Shown here piece after piece: positions 50,762 through 60,131 of a stretch of 64,000 nucleotides of DNA. The notes beneath the pieces are model-generated. The model was given only the letters and a program-made list of their open reading frames with translations. It made no database searches and was not told the DNA's origin. The position numbers were made by a program, and so were the translations under genes. Position 1 is the stretch's first letter; each line of letters opens with the position of its first letter. Origin of the DNA: Tenacibaculum aiptasiae (GTDB taxonomy: Bacteria > Bacteroidota > Bacteroidia > Flavobacteriales > Flavobacteriaceae); NCBI RefSeq assembly GCF_008806755.1, contig NZ_WAAU01000008.1:248530-312529 (forward strand), given 5' to 3'.

Positions 50762-53086
50762 TTATACTTTTTCTACTTTAACTGCACACTTTTTATAATC
50801 TGGCTCTTTAGAAATAGGACAAAAAGCATCTAAAGTAACGTCGTTGATTAACATGTTTTCATCAAAGAAGGGAACAAAAACCTGACCTTTAGTTGGTAAA
50901 CCTCTTTCGTTTATTGATGCAGGTAATACACAAGATCCTCTACGAGAAGAAACCTTAACTTTTTCTCCATTTCTAATTCCTAAGGCATTTGCATCTTCTG
51001 GATGAAACTCAACATAGGCATTTGGCATTGCTTTATGCAAAACAGGGATTCTACGTGTCATAGAGCCTGTATGCCAATGTTCAATTACACGTCCTGTATT
51101 TAACCAAAATGGATATTCATTATCTGGTACTTCTGGCGCTGGTTCGTATGGACGTTGCCATATTACAGCTTTACCATCTGGCTTTCCATAAAAATGGAAC
51201 TCTTCTCCATTGCTACAAGCAGGATCATATTTAGAATTAAAACGCCATTGTGTCGATTTTCCATTTACATAAGGCCATATTGCTCCCGATTCTTTTTTAA
51301 GAACTTCAATTGGAGCCATATTGTGCTTTTTACCTTCATGAAATTGACGGTATTCATTATAAATTTCTTCAACATGATTTTCTCTTGAGTAAGGGAACAA
51401 ATCACCATACCCCATACGTTTCGCTACTTCTATAAACATCCAAGCATCTGGGGTTGTTTCTCCGGGTCCTTCTACCATTTTATCCCAGTGTTGAGTTCTT
51501 CGTTCTGAATTTCCATATAATCCAGATTTTTCTATATGCCAAGATGCTGGTAAAATAACATCTGCAACATCAGAAGTTGGAGTTGGAAATACATCTGATA
51601 CAACTACGAAACAAGACTTTTTCTCCATCCCTGGACGGAATCTACTTGTTCTTGGTAAAGACACTAGTGGGTTTACTGCTTGTGTCCATATAAACTTAAT
51701 ATCACCTCTATCTACTGCTCTAAACATCTCTGTAGCATGATATGTCGGTTTAGCAGGGATTTTTTCCACTGGAACTTTCCATATTTTAGCTGCTTTAGCT
51801 CTATGCTTAGGATTCATTACAACTCCTTTAGGTAACTTGTGCGTAAATGTTCCCACCTCACGTGCAGTACCACAAGCTGAAGGCTGACCTGTTAAAGAGA
51901 AAGGACCATTACCTGGTTGTGAAATTTTACCAGTTAATAAATGAATGTTATAAATAATATTATTCATCCATGTACCTCTGGTATGTTGATTAACTCCCAT
52001 ACACCATAATGACATTACTTTTTTGTTTGGATCACCATATATTGAAGCTAAATACTTAATATCTTTTACAGAAACTTTCGTTAGTTTTGATACTTTCTCT
52101 GGAGAATAGTCTTCTAAAAAAGCCTTGTACTCTTCGAAGTTTATTTTTGTAGGTTTGTCTTTAAACTTATATTTATCTTCTAATCCATACCCCATCTTAG
52201 TAAGTCCTTTACTAAAATTACAGTACTTCTCTACAAAGGATTTATTTACCCAACCATTATTTATAATCTCATAACAAATAGCATTACCAACTGCTAAATC
52301 TGTTTGAGGTTGAAACAATATAGATCTATCCGCTGCCATACTAGAACGTGTTGTTCTAGTAGCAAAATCGATGATCTTAGCACCTCTAATATTTTTTTGC
52401 TCTAACATTCTAGAAAATAAAACTGGATGCATTTCAGCCATATTATTACCCCAAGTTATGTAGTAATCTGCGTAATCGAAATCTTCATAACATCCCATAG
52501 GCTCATCTGCACCAAACGTGGTTAAGAAACCAGCAACAGCACTTGCCATACATAAACGAGCATTACAATCTAAATTATTAGTACCAATAGCTCCTTTCAT
52601 GAATTTAGAAGCTACATAGCCTTCGGGTATTGTAGATTGCCCAGAAGTATACATTGCAACAGAATCTTTACCATGTTTTTCAATGGTTTCTTTCATCTTA
52701 TTTGCTACTATATCTAAAGCTTCATTAAGTGGTGTTTTTACATAGGTTCCATTCTTCTTAACTAAAGCATGCTCTAATCTATCTTTTGCTTGAATACACA
52801 TTATTTGATGGTATCCTTTTACACATAGTAATCCTTTATTTACTGTAGAATTTGGATCACCTTTAACGGCAACTGCTTTTCCATTTTCTACTCCGACTAG
52901 AATTCCACAACCTACACCGCAAAAACGACATGGTCCTTTTTTCCAATCTAAACTTCTTCCCTCTACTCCTTCTAATTGCTCGTTAGCAAAAATAATCCCA
53001 GGGAACATAGCTGCTGCAGCTGTCATTGCTGCAGTAGCAGCCATTTTTTTTATAAAACTTCGTCTACTTGATAATGAGGCGCTCAT
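50762..53086 (-). CDS. napA: Periplasmic nitrate reductase catalytic subunit
   Basis: 774 aa. Tat signal SRRSFIKK at 7-14. The [4Fe-4S] ligands are C53, C56, C60 and C88 (CRFCGVGC ... GLLCVKG), and the molybdenum ligand is probably Cys179 in [25 protein letters not shown] and the C-terminal WHTGSMTRR bind the two molybdopterin guanine dinucleotides. It reduces nitrate to nitrite in the periplasm. The gene follows napD by 7 bp; napB-like and electron-transfer genes follow directly. Confidence 0.95.
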   Translation of the reverse strand: MSASLSSRRSFIKKMAATAAMTAAAAMFPGIIFANEQLEGVEGRSLDWKKGPCRFCGVGCGILVGVENGKAVAVKGDPNSTVNKGLLCVKGYHQIMCIQAKDRLEHALVKKNGTYVKTPLNEALDIVANKMKETIEKHGKDSVAMYTSGQSTIPEGYVASKFMKGAIGTNNLDCNARLCMASAVAGFLTTFGADEPMGCYEDFDYADYYITWGNNMAEMHPVLFSRMLEQKNIRGAKIIDFATRTTRSSMAADRSILFQPQTDLAVGNAICYEIINNGWVNKSFVEKYCNFSKGLTKMGYGLEDKYKFKDKPTKINFEEYKAFLEDYSPEKVSKLTKVSVKDIKYLASIYGDPNKKVMSLWCMGVNQHTRGTWMNNIIYNIHLLTGKISQPGNGPFSLTGQPSACGTAREVGTFTHKLPKGVVMNPKHRAKAAKIWKVPVEKIPAKPTYHATEMFRAVDRGDIKFIWTQAVNPLVSLPRTSRFRPGMEKKSCFVVVSDVFPTPTSDVADVILPASWHIEKSGLYGNSERRTQHWDKMVEGPGETTPDAWMFIEVAKRMGYGDLFPYSRENHVEEIYNEYRQFHEGKKHNMAPIEVLKKESGAIWPYVNGKSTQWRFNSKYDPACSNGEEFHFYGKPDGKAVIWQRPYEPAPEVPDNEYPFWLNTGRVIEHWHTGSMTRRIPVLHKAMPNAYVEFHPEDANALGIRNGEKVKVSSRRGSCVLPASINERGLPTKGQVFVPFFDENMLINDVTLDAFCPISKEPDYKKCAVKVEKV

Positions 53087-53093
53087 ATGGTAT

Positions 53094-53330
53094 CTATTTT
53101 ATTGGTGTATTAAATCCTGAAACCAAGGCTAGTAATTTTAAACTCTTTATGGTTTCTATAACTTCTTTTAACTTTTTATCTTCTGCATCGTCTTTAGTCT
53201 CTGTAACAACTACAAGAACATTTTGATTTTCAGCAGGTATAATTTCACAGCCATTTAAAACAGAAATTGCTTGTTGAAGCTCTTCTTTTTTTCCTTCGTG
53301 TGGATGTGCTAAATAACTTTTAATAGGCAT
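53094..53330 (-). CDS. napD: NapD-like chaperone for the NapA Tat signal
   Basis: 78 aa ferredoxin-fold protein starting [14 protein letters not shown], with [21 protein letters not shown] and a C-terminal strand LALVSGF. This length and the SYLAHP start fit NapD of Bacteroidota, which binds the NapA signal peptide during cofactor insertion. First gene of the nap operon; an FNR-type palindrome lies 57-68 bp before its start. Confidence 0.85.
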   Translation of the reverse strand: MPIKSYLAHPHEGKKEELQQAISVLNGCEIIPAENQNVLVVVTETKDDAEDKKLKEVIETIKSLKLLALVSGFNTPIK

Positions 53331-53386
53331 AGAAAATTGATATTTAATTGTTTAACAAATTACAGAAATACTCAATAGGAATCATA

Positions 53387-53398
53387 TGACATTTATCA
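53387..53398 (-). promoter_or_regulatory. FNR/Crp-type palindrome upstream of the nap operon
   Basis: TGACATTTATCA has the TGA-N6-TCA form of FNR-family sites with one arm mismatch (TGAC instead of TGAT). An imperfect -7 (TAATTTG on the minus strand at 53362-53356) puts the site about 40-43 bp upstream of the expected start, the class II activator position. Confidence 0.5.
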
Positions 53399-53540
53399 TA
53401 ACTAACAGTTTATCAAAACGTTATATCTCCATAAATATAACGAAACCCTTACAGAATCTTAGATTTCAATCACTTAGTAAAGCGTAAAACCTTTAATATT
53501 TTTTTAATTTATTTTTAGTATAAATAAGAATAAGCAAGAG

Positions 53541-53552
53541 TGATATATATCA
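53541..53552 (+). promoter_or_regulatory. FNR/Crp-type palindrome upstream of the ModE-like gene
   Basis: TGATATATATCA is a perfect palindrome of the TGAT-N4-ATCA class. The -7 box TAGTTTTG at 53576-53583 gives a start near 53589, placing the site centre about 43 bp upstream. Confidence 0.6.
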
Positions 53553-53602
53553 TAGTTAGCTTTTACTATTTAAAATAGTTTTGAGCTATTAAACATTTGA
53601 TT

Positions 53603-53944
53603 ATGATATATAAAATAAAAAGTAGGATATGGATTGAGGCTGAAAACAAGATGTTTTTAGGGGAAGGAAGAATAAAATTATTAAAATCTATTCATAGGAC
53701 TAACTCTATATCAAAATCGGCTAAAGAACTTGGAATGTCTTATAAAAAGGCTTGGAATTTAATAGACTCTGTTAATAAATCAAACCACAAGCCTATTGTT
53801 ATAAAAAGTACTGGAGGCTCAAAAGGTGGTGGAACTAAACTTACCCCCTATGGAAAAAAGATGATTGATATTTTCGATACAATTAATATGAATTGTTGGA
53901 AGTATTTAGACAAACAGTTAAAAAAATTACACGAAATAGATTAA
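53603..53944 (+). CDS. ModE-like winged-helix regulator (N-terminal domain only)
   Basis: 113 aa from the ATG at 53603 (a TTG two codons earlier is possible). The LysR/ModE-type winged helix has EGRIKLLKSIHRTNSISKSAKELGMSYKKAWNLID (cited by its parts ISKSAKELGMSYKKAW) and the wing STGGSKGGGTKLTPYG. The molybdate-binding MopI domains of full ModE are absent. It probably controls molybdenum-related or nap genes; the sensing of metal would need another part. It is divergent from napD and has its own FNR-type site. Confidence 0.85.
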   Translation: MIYKIKSRIWIEAENKMFLGEGRIKLLKSIHRTNSISKSAKELGMSYKKAWNLIDSVNKSNHKPIVIKSTGGSKGGGTKLTPYGKKMIDIFDTINMNCWKYLDKQLKKLHEID

Positions 53945-53977
53945 TTACAAATTAATAAAAGATAAAAAAGTCTTTTA

Positions 53978-53995
53978 ATATGATATTAATCATAT
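53978..53995 (+). promoter_or_regulatory. FNR/Crp-type palindrome upstream of the nos cluster
   Basis: ATATGATATTAATCATAT is a perfect 18-bp palindrome with the core TGAT-N4-ATCA. Its centre (53986.5) is about 43 bp upstream of the start expected from the -7 box at 54016. Confidence 0.65.
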
Positions 53996-54015
53996 TTTAA
54001 CTTAAAACTGCTCTA

Positions 54016-54023
54016 TAAATTTG
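54016..54023 (+). promoter_or_regulatory. -7 box of the nos cluster
   Basis: TAAATTTG, a full match to TAnnTTTG, 26 bp before the fasciclin gene start and correctly spaced from the FNR-type palindrome. Confidence 0.6.
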
Positions 54024-54048
54024 TACATGAATTATAAATCTTACACAG

Positions 54049-54621
54049 ATGAAAATAAAAATTCCCTTACTATCATTTATACTTTTGGTCTTTTTTATCT
54101 CATGTAAAGAGACTAAAAATGAAGCTTCTAATAATGATACAAAAGCTACTACAACAGTACATAAAGGACAAGCAGCAGTAGTTGATAAAGATTCTGAAGC
54201 TAATGCTTTACAAGTAGCAAAATCCTTAGATGATTTTAAAACATTGGTCGTAGCTGTAAAAGCCGCAGGTGTAGAAGATGCACTTGTAAATGCTGGTCCA
54301 TTAACTGTATTCGCTCCCATCAATACAGCTTTCGATAAACTTTCAGAAGGAACCGTAGAAACATTATTAAAACCAGAAAACAAATCACAGTTAGCTTTTG
54401 TACTCAAAAACCATGTAGCTCCTGCTAATTACCCAATAAAAACTTTGGAGAAAAATGTTAGAAAAAACAGAAAACTATATATGGCATCTGGTAAATATTT
54501 AGATGTTACAAAACAAGGTAACGATTTGTATGTGGGAAATACAAAAATTTTAAAATCGGTAAAAGTAAGTAACGGATGGGTCCATGTTATTGGAGATGTC
54601 TTGGTACCTAAAGATAACTAA
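54049..54621 (+). CDS. Fasciclin (FAS1) domain lipoprotein, first gene of the nos cluster
   Basis: 190 aa. Lipoprotein signal (LVFFISCKET). FAS1 domain from about 60 to 188 with LVNAGPLTVFAPINTAFDKL, LAFVLKNHVAP and NGWVHVIGDVLVP. FAS1 proteins bind other proteins or copper-related partners. Being the first gene after the FNR site in a nos operon suggests a role in NosZ assembly or electron transfer at the cell surface (inference). The cytochrome gene follows after 20 bp. Confidence 0.88.
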   Translation: MKIKIPLLSFILLVFFISCKETKNEASNNDTKATTTVHKGQAAVVDKDSEANALQVAKSLDDFKTLVVAVKAAGVEDALVNAGPLTVFAPINTAFDKLSEGTVETLLKPENKSQLAFVLKNHVAPANYPIKTLEKNVRKNRKLYMASGKYLDVTKQGNDLYVGNTKILKSVKVSNGWVHVIGDVLVPKDN

Positions 54622-54641
54622 CCCTAAAATCAATTTAGCAT

Positions 54642-55145
54642 ATGAAATTACAAAACCTACTAACAACGCTTCTAATCATAGTTTTCATAAGCTGTGGTGG
54701 TAATGATAAAAAAAGACCTTCTTATAATTCTTCAACAGTATCTAAAGAAGCAGTAAAAAAGACGCCTGCTAAAAAAGTAGTAAAAAAAGCTACTGAAAGC
54801 GGAACAATTGATTTAAACAACAAAGGAATAGGTCCTGTTAAATCTTTAAAATTAGATCCTACAATTAATACAGCAATGGCTGAAGAAGGTAAACTATTAT
54901 TTAAAAATAAGTGTTCATCATGTCATAGAGTAAATAGAAAATTTATAGGACCAAACCCTACAGGTATCCTAGAAAGACGTTCTCCAGAATGGGTTATGAA
55001 TATGATTTTAAACCCAGAAGAAATGGTAAAAAAAGATCCTATAGCTAAAGAATTACTAATCAAGTTCAATGGTTCTCCAATGGCAAATCAGAATTTAACT
55101 GAAAAAGAATCAAGAGCTGTATTAGAATATTTCAGAACCTTATAA
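54642..55145 (+). CDS. Monoheme c-type cytochrome lipoprotein of the nos cluster
   Basis: 167 aa. Lipobox VFISCGGN near residue 19, a Lys-rich linker (35-60), then a cytochrome c domain with CSSCH (about 93-97) and an axial Met likely in GSPMANQNL (about 146). It probably gives electrons to NosZ in the periplasm. It lies between the fasciclin gene and nosZ, 19 bp before nosZ. Confidence 0.9.
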   Translation: MKLQNLLTTLLIIVFISCGGNDKKRPSYNSSTVSKEAVKKTPAKKVVKKATESGTIDLNNKGIGPVKSLKLDPTINTAMAEEGKLLFKNKCSSCHRVNRKFIGPNPTGILERRSPEWVMNMILNPEEMVKKDPIAKELLIKFNGSPMANQNLTEKESRAVLEYFRTL

Positions 55146-55164
55146 CAACCAAAAACAAGAATTT

Positions 55165-57129
55165 ATGAAAACTACAATTAAAATATTTCTTGCAATAATC
55201 TCATCATCACTGTTTTTGATTAGCTGCGGGAACAATAATAAAAAAGGAACCAGCAACGGTGTATTATCAGGAAATAATGCCGATAAAGTATACGTAGCTC
55301 CTGGAGAACACGATGAATTCTATGCCTTTGTATCTGGTGGATTCAGTGGACAATTATCTGTATATGGATTACCATCTGGAAGATTATTTAAAGTTATTCC
55401 TGTATTTTCAGTAGATGCTGAAAAAGCTTGGGGATTTAACGAAGAAACCAAACCAATGCTAAATACTTCTCATGGTTTTATTCCTTGGGATGATGCCCAT
55501 CACCCTGATATCTCTCAAACCAATGGTGTTTTAGATGGTCGATTTGTATTTATCAATGGTAACAATACACCTCGTATTGCTAAAATAGACTTGTCTACTT
55601 TTGAAACTACTGAAATCATTGAGATTCCTAATACAGCAGGGAACCACAGTTCGTCATATGTAACAGAAAATACAGAATATGTAGTAGCAGGAACTCGTTT
55701 TGCTATACCAGTCCCTCAAAGAGATATGCCTATTAAAGAATACAAAGGTAATTTTAAAGGAGCCTTATCATTTATTAAAGTAGATCCAGAAGATGGAGGA
55801 ATGGATTTAGAGTTTCAAATTTTAATGCCTGGATTCGATTATGACAAAGCACATCCCGGACGAGGGGATTCTAAAGATTGGTTTTTCTTTACCACTTACA
55901 ATACTGAAGAAGCAAATACATTATTAGAAGTAAATGCTTCACAAAATGATAAAGACTTTATTACGGCTATTAACTGGAAAAAAGTAGCTGATTATGTAAA
56001 AAACGGAGGAGGAAAAAAGATGCCTGCTAACTATGCCCATAATGTATATGATGAGCATACACATTCAGCAACATCTACCATGAAAAAAGAAGTTTTAGTA
56101 ATTGATCCTTCTGAAGTACCTGGAGCAATCTACTTCTTACCTACCCCTAAATCTCCTCACGGTTGTGATGTGAGTCCTGATGGTGAATACATTGTAGGTA
56201 GTGGAAAATTATCAGCAGATTTAACGGTACACTCTTACAGTAAGATGATGAAAGCTATTGAAGATAAATCTTTTGATGGTGACGCATACGGAATTCCTAT
56301 TTTGAATTTTGAAGCTATTAATGCTGGTAGTGTAAAGCAAGCAGGTTTAGGACCTTTACATACAGAATTTGATAATGAAGGAAATGCTTATACTACGTTC
56401 TTTATTTCTTCCGAAGTTGTAAAATGGAAATTAGGTTCATGGGAAGTAATCGATAGAAAGCCTACTTATTATTCACCTGGACACTTAATGGTTCCTGGAG
56501 GAAACTCTCGTAAACCATTTGGTAAATACGTATTGGTTATGAATAAAATAACAAAAGACCGTTATTTACCTACAGGTCCAGAAGTAACACAGTCGGCACA
56601 GTTATATGATATTTCTGGAGAAAAAATGGAGCTATTACTAGATTTCCCTACTGTTGGAGAGCCTCATTATGCTGCTGGTATTCCTGCTGATTTAGTAAAA
56701 CCTCGTTCTAAAAAGTTTTTCAAATTAGAAGATAATAAACATCCTTTTGTAACTAAAAGTGAAGCAGATGCAAAAGTAGTTAGAGATGGTAATACTGTAC
56801 ATGTATACATGACCATGATTCGTAGTCACTTTGCCCCTGACAACATTGAAGGAATTAAAGTAGGCGATAAAGTATACTTCCATATTACCAACTTAGAACA
56901 AGATTACGATGTTCCCCATGGAGTAAGCATGATTGGTGCAAATACTTCTGAATTATTAATTATGCCTGGACAAACTGAAACATTTTTATGGGAACCAAAA
57001 CAAGTAGGTGTTTGGCCATTCTATTGTACTGATTTTTGTTCGGCGCTGCATCAAGAGATGCAAGGATATGTTAGAGTATCCCCTAAAAGCTCTAACATAG
57101 AACTATCCTGGTCTTTAGATGGTGAGTAA
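55165..57129 (+). CDS. nosZ: Nitrous oxide reductase, clade II (lipoprotein/Sec type)
   Basis: 654 aa. It has a Sec lipoprotein signal (SLFLISCGN) instead of the Tat signal of clade I. The N-terminal beta propeller carries the CuZ histidines in DDAHHPDI, AHNVYDEHTHS, SPHGCDVSPDG and LHTEF. The C-terminal cupredoxin domain has the CuA ligands Cys621, Cys625, His629 and Met632 (CTDFCSALHQEM). It reduces N2O to N2. A long hairpin follows the stop and may separate its mRNA level from that of the maturation genes. Confidence 0.97.
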   Translation: MKTTIKIFLAIISSSLFLISCGNNNKKGTSNGVLSGNNADKVYVAPGEHDEFYAFVSGGFSGQLSVYGLPSGRLFKVIPVFSVDAEKAWGFNEETKPMLNTSHGFIPWDDAHHPDISQTNGVLDGRFVFINGNNTPRIAKIDLSTFETTEIIEIPNTAGNHSSSYVTENTEYVVAGTRFAIPVPQRDMPIKEYKGNFKGALSFIKVDPEDGGMDLEFQILMPGFDYDKAHPGRGDSKDWFFFTTYNTEEANTLLEVNASQNDKDFITAINWKKVADYVKNGGGKKMPANYAHNVYDEHTHSATSTMKKEVLVIDPSEVPGAIYFLPTPKSPHGCDVSPDGEYIVGSGKLSADLTVHSYSKMMKAIEDKSFDGDAYGIPILNFEAINAGSVKQAGLGPLHTEFDNEGNAYTTFFISSEVVKWKLGSWEVIDRKPTYYSPGHLMVPGGNSRKPFGKYVLVMNKITKDRYLPTGPEVTQSAQLYDISGEKMELLLDFPTVGEPHYAAGIPADLVKPRSKKFFKLEDNKHPFVTKSEADAKVVRDGNTVHVYMTMIRSHFAPDNIEGIKVGDKVYFHITNLEQDYDVPHGVSMIGANTSELLIMPGQTETFLWEPKQVGVWPFYCTDFCSALHQEMQGYVRVSPKSSNIELSWSLDGE

Positions 57130-57149
57130 TTAATTTTTTTTGATTGACT

Positions 57150-57190
57150 GGCTGCTTGAGTTTTGAGATTGAATATGTTTTCAAGCAGCC
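57150..57190 (+). repeat. Long stem-loop between nosZ and the maturation genes
   Basis: GGCTGCTTGA (57150-57159) pairs perfectly with TCAAGCAGCC (57181-57190) across a 21-nt loop, with only TTTC after it. It is GC-rich compared with its surroundings. It could partly terminate, or protect the 3' end of the nosZ message, giving more NosZ than maturation proteins. Confidence 0.65.
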
Positions 57191-57217
57191 TTTCATCAAA
57201 AATTAAATCAACAAAAG

Positions 57218-57808
57218 ATGAAACAGCCTAAAATTACAATGATAGCCGGTGCTTTATTATTATTAGGTCTCTTTATATTCCCTTTATGGAATATTACCTT
57301 AGAAGCTCCACAATACCCTACTCCGCTTGGAATGGATATTTATATCAATAAGTTTTCTGATACTAATGAGTTTGATATTAAAAATATCAATTTAATGAAT
57401 CATTATGTAGGAATGCAATACATACCTAAAACTATTCCTGAATTTAAAGTTTTTCCTGTAGTAATTGGAATTATGGTAGCTTTAGGAGTACTTATAGGAT
57501 TAAAAGCAAACTACAAATGGTATTTAGGTTGGTTTATAGTGATGACTATTTTAGGTATTGCGGGTATGTACGATTTCTACTTATGGGAATATGACTACGG
57601 ACATAATTTAGATCCAAAAGCAATTATGAAGTTTACCAACCCTGATGGCTCTGTTATGGGATTTCAACCTCCTTTATTGGGAACTAAAGAAATCTTAAAC
57701 TTTACAGCACATTCTTATCCTAGATTAGGAGCTTACTTTATGTTTATAGGTATGTTATTAACACTTTCTTCTTATTTCATAGGAAAAAAACAAACCAAAA
57801 AGAATTAG
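57218..57808 (+). CDS. Membrane protein of the clade II nos cluster (NosB-like position)
   Basis: 196 aa with four predicted helices (about 7-25, 82-100, 107-124 and 171-188). A periplasmic loop carries LEAPQYPTPLGMDIYI and YDYGHNLDPKAIM. It sits directly after nosZ, where clade II clusters have the membrane protein NosB; I cannot show homology. The motif PLxMxI and conserved His/Trp residues suggest copper or heme handling. nosL starts one base after its stop. Confidence 0.65.
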   Translation: MKQPKITMIAGALLLLGLFIFPLWNITLEAPQYPTPLGMDIYINKFSDTNEFDIKNINLMNHYVGMQYIPKTIPEFKVFPVVIGIMVALGVLIGLKANYKWYLGWFIVMTILGIAGMYDFYLWEYDYGHNLDPKAIMKFTNPDGSVMGFQPPLLGTKEILNFTAHSYPRLGAYFMFIGMLLTLSSYFIGKKQTKKN

Positions 57809-57809
57809 T

Positions 57810-58232
57810 ATGAATTATATAAAGCCTTTTATCTTTTTATTTGCCTTACTCCTATTAGCTAGCTGTACAGTGGAACCTCAAAAAATTGATTATGGTACCG
57901 ACGCTTGTAGCTTTTGTAAGATGACAATTGTAGAGAAGAAATTCGCTGCACAAATTGTTTCTAAAAAAGGAAGAGCATCTAAATACGATGCTACGGAATG
58001 TATGCTAAACGATATTAAAAACAAGGAAGAAAACTCTTTAGCACATATCTTAGTAACAGACTATACTAAGCCTGAAAAATTAATTAATGCTACTGAGGCT
58101 ACTTATCTAATAAATAAACAAATTAAAAGCCCTATGGGCGCATATTTATCAGCTTACGCTACTGAAAGCGAGGCTAAACTTAATGGAAATAACATATTTA
58201 ATTGGGAAGCTATCAAAGAGCACTTCAATTAA
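57810..58232 (+). CDS. nosL: NosL copper-binding lipoprotein
   Basis: 140 aa. Lipobox LLASC (Cys19). The NosL metal motif is DACSFCKMTI with Cys33, Cys36 and Met38, followed by KYDATECM. NosL delivers Cu(I) for the CuZ site of NosZ. It is the first of two NosL-domain genes in tandem; the next one encodes a NosL domain fused to a barrel. Confidence 0.93.
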   Translation: MNYIKPFIFLFALLLLASCTVEPQKIDYGTDACSFCKMTIVEKKFAAQIVSKKGRASKYDATECMLNDIKNKEENSLAHILVTDYTKPEKLINATEATYLINKQIKSPMGAYLSAYATESEAKLNGNNIFNWEAIKEHFN

Positions 58233-58273
58233 GACAATATAACTAGAATTCAACAATAAAATCAATCAAAAAA

Positions 58274-59686
58274 ATGAAAGCAAAATATTATTTGTTTTGC
58301 CTAATTGTTGTTCTATTTCTAAATAAAACAGCTATTTCTCAAAACCAAGATTCTTATAATCAGTGTATTCAATGTAATATGCTTATTAAAGATAAATTAC
58401 ATAATGCTCAAGCAACAACAAACACTAATAAAGTTCTAAACTTTGATGCTATTGAATGCCTTGCTAATTATTTAAAAGAGCAAAAAACAACTTCTATTTC
58501 TAACCTAACAGTTGCCGATTATAACAGTGGTAAACAAATTAATGCTATAACAGCTACTTATCTAATCAGTAATGCTATTAAAAGTCCTATGGGCGCTAAC
58601 TTATCTGCTTTTAAAACTAAAAAAGAAGCTGAGTTAATCCTAAAAACTAAGAAAGGAAAACTATATACATGGCAAGAAATTAGAAATGCTTTTAATACTA
58701 ATAAAATTGGAGATACAGAACATCATCATGAGCACCATAATAGACCTGATGCACATGCACCAATTGGTGTAATGGGAGATCATTTACACTCAAAAAATGG
58801 GTTTATGGTTTCGTTTCGTTATATGAATATGGAAATGGACGGGAATCGTTCTGGAACTTCTACTATAAATAACACTTCTATTTTTAATTCATACATGGTT
58901 GCTCCACAAAATATGACTATGGATATGTATATGTTAGGAGTAATGTATGCTCCTTCTGATAAGCTAACTCTTATGCTAATGCAAAATTTTGTTAGAAATA
59001 AGATGAATTTAAAAGCTCGTATGGTGATGGGCGGTAATACCATGTTTAGAGATTTTTCTACAAGTTCTTCTGGATTTGGGGATTTAAAATTAGGTGCATT
59101 GTATAGCATTTATAATAAAATGAATACTTCTATCCACTTAAATGGTACATTAAACATCCCAATTGGTAACATTAAACAGAAAGATGATACTCCTATGATG
59201 CAAAATGCCAAACTTCCTTATGCTATGCAGCTAGGTTCTGGTACTTTTGATATTACCCTGGGTGCAACTTATAAAGGAAATACCGAATACATTTCTTGGG
59301 GAGTACAACCTTTATTTACCTTCAGAACAGGAACCAATAGTCAAGATTACAGATTAGGAAACACACAACAGATTAATATTTGGGGAGCTTACAAAGTTGC
59401 CAATTGGATTAGCATTTCCGGAAGAGTTTTAGGTATTTCTCAAAGTAAAATATCAGGAAGAGATACTGAGCTTAATCCTATGATGGTTCCTACTGCAAAC
59501 ACCAATAACTATGGTGGCGAAAAAATAAAAACATTTCTAGGTTTTAATCTTATGTTTAATCAAAACTCGAGCCTTAAAAATTTTAGAATTGGTATTGAAA
59601 CTGGTGCTCCTATTTATGAAAACTACAATGGTATTCAAATGGACGAAGATTTATCTTTTCAGTTAGGTATTAAATACGCTATTTAA
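58274..59686 (+). CDS. NosL-like domain fused to an outer-membrane beta barrel
   Basis: 470 aa with a signal peptide (1-22, AISQ). Residues 28-140 repeat the NosL fold: CIQCNM (Cys31, Cys34, Met36), FDAIECL and AIKSPMGANLSAF, close to the preceding NosL. A His-rich linker follows (EHHHEHH at 149-155, then HAPIGVMGDHLH). The rest (about 175-470) is a Met-rich beta barrel (YMNMEMDG, MTMDMYMLGVMY) ending GIKYAI. The design suggests outer-membrane passage or capture of copper for NosZ. I know of no named family with this fusion. Confidence 0.8.
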   Translation: MKAKYYLFCLIVVLFLNKTAISQNQDSYNQCIQCNMLIKDKLHNAQATTNTNKVLNFDAIECLANYLKEQKTTSISNLTVADYNSGKQINAITATYLISNAIKSPMGANLSAFKTKKEAELILKTKKGKLYTWQEIRNAFNTNKIGDTEHHHEHHNRPDAHAPIGVMGDHLHSKNGFMVSFRYMNMEMDGNRSGTSTINNTSIFNSYMVAPQNMTMDMYMLGVMYAPSDKLTLMLMQNFVRNKMNLKARMVMGGNTMFRDFSTSSSGFGDLKLGALYSIYNKMNTSIHLNGTLNIPIGNIKQKDDTPMMQNAKLPYAMQLGSGTFDITLGATYKGNTEYISWGVQPLFTFRTGTNSQDYRLGNTQQINIWGAYKVANWISISGRVLGISQSKISGRDTELNPMMVPTANTNNYGGEKIKTFLGFNLMFNQNSSLKNFRIGIETGAPIYENYNGIQMDEDLSFQLGIKYAI

Positions 59687-59696
59687 CACATTAAAA

Positions 59697-60131
59697 ATGT
59701 ATTCACTATTAATTTTAGTACATATTATTGCTGCCTCAATTTGGGTTGGAGGCCATTTAATTCTGGCTATTCGTTTTCTCCCAAAAGCCTTAAAAAAGAA
59801 TGATTTTTCAATAGTTGAAAATTTTGAAAAGGCATATGAACCTGTGGGGTTACCTGCTTTATTAGTACTGGTTATTAGTGGTATATCATTGGCTTTAATT
59901 CGAGTACCTGAGCTAGCTAGTTGGTTTACATTAGAGTCTTATTTTTCTAAACATATAATACTAAAACTAGTTTTATTAGCAATCACACTAGCATTAGCCA
60001 TTCATGCACGTTTTTTTCTAATCCCAAAAAGAAAACTAAAACCATTAGCTGCTCATATTATTCTAGTTACCCTTGTAAGTATTCTATTTGTATTGGTTGG
60101 AGTTAGTTTTAGAACTGGTTTACTATTTTAA
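59697..60131 (+). CDS. CopD-like small membrane protein
   Basis: 144 aa with four helices. HIIAASIWVGGHLIL near the N terminus holds His9 and His20, and a later His-containing helix has LAIHARFFLIP. This is the pattern of the CopD copper-resistance and related b-heme-like proteins. It probably helps copper uptake for NosZ maturation. nosD starts directly after its stop. Confidence 0.8.
   Translation: MYSLLILVHIIAASIWVGGHLILAIRFLPKALKKNDFSIVENFEKAYEPVGLPALLVLVISGISLALIRVPELASWFTLESYFSKHIILKLVLLAITLALAIHARFFLIPKRKLKPLAAHIILVTLVSILFVLVGVSFRTGLLF

Noticed and set aside
53603..53944. Full ModE molybdate sensor
   Set aside because: Only the winged-helix part is present. The molybdate-binding MopI domains are missing, so molybdate sensing cannot be claimed.
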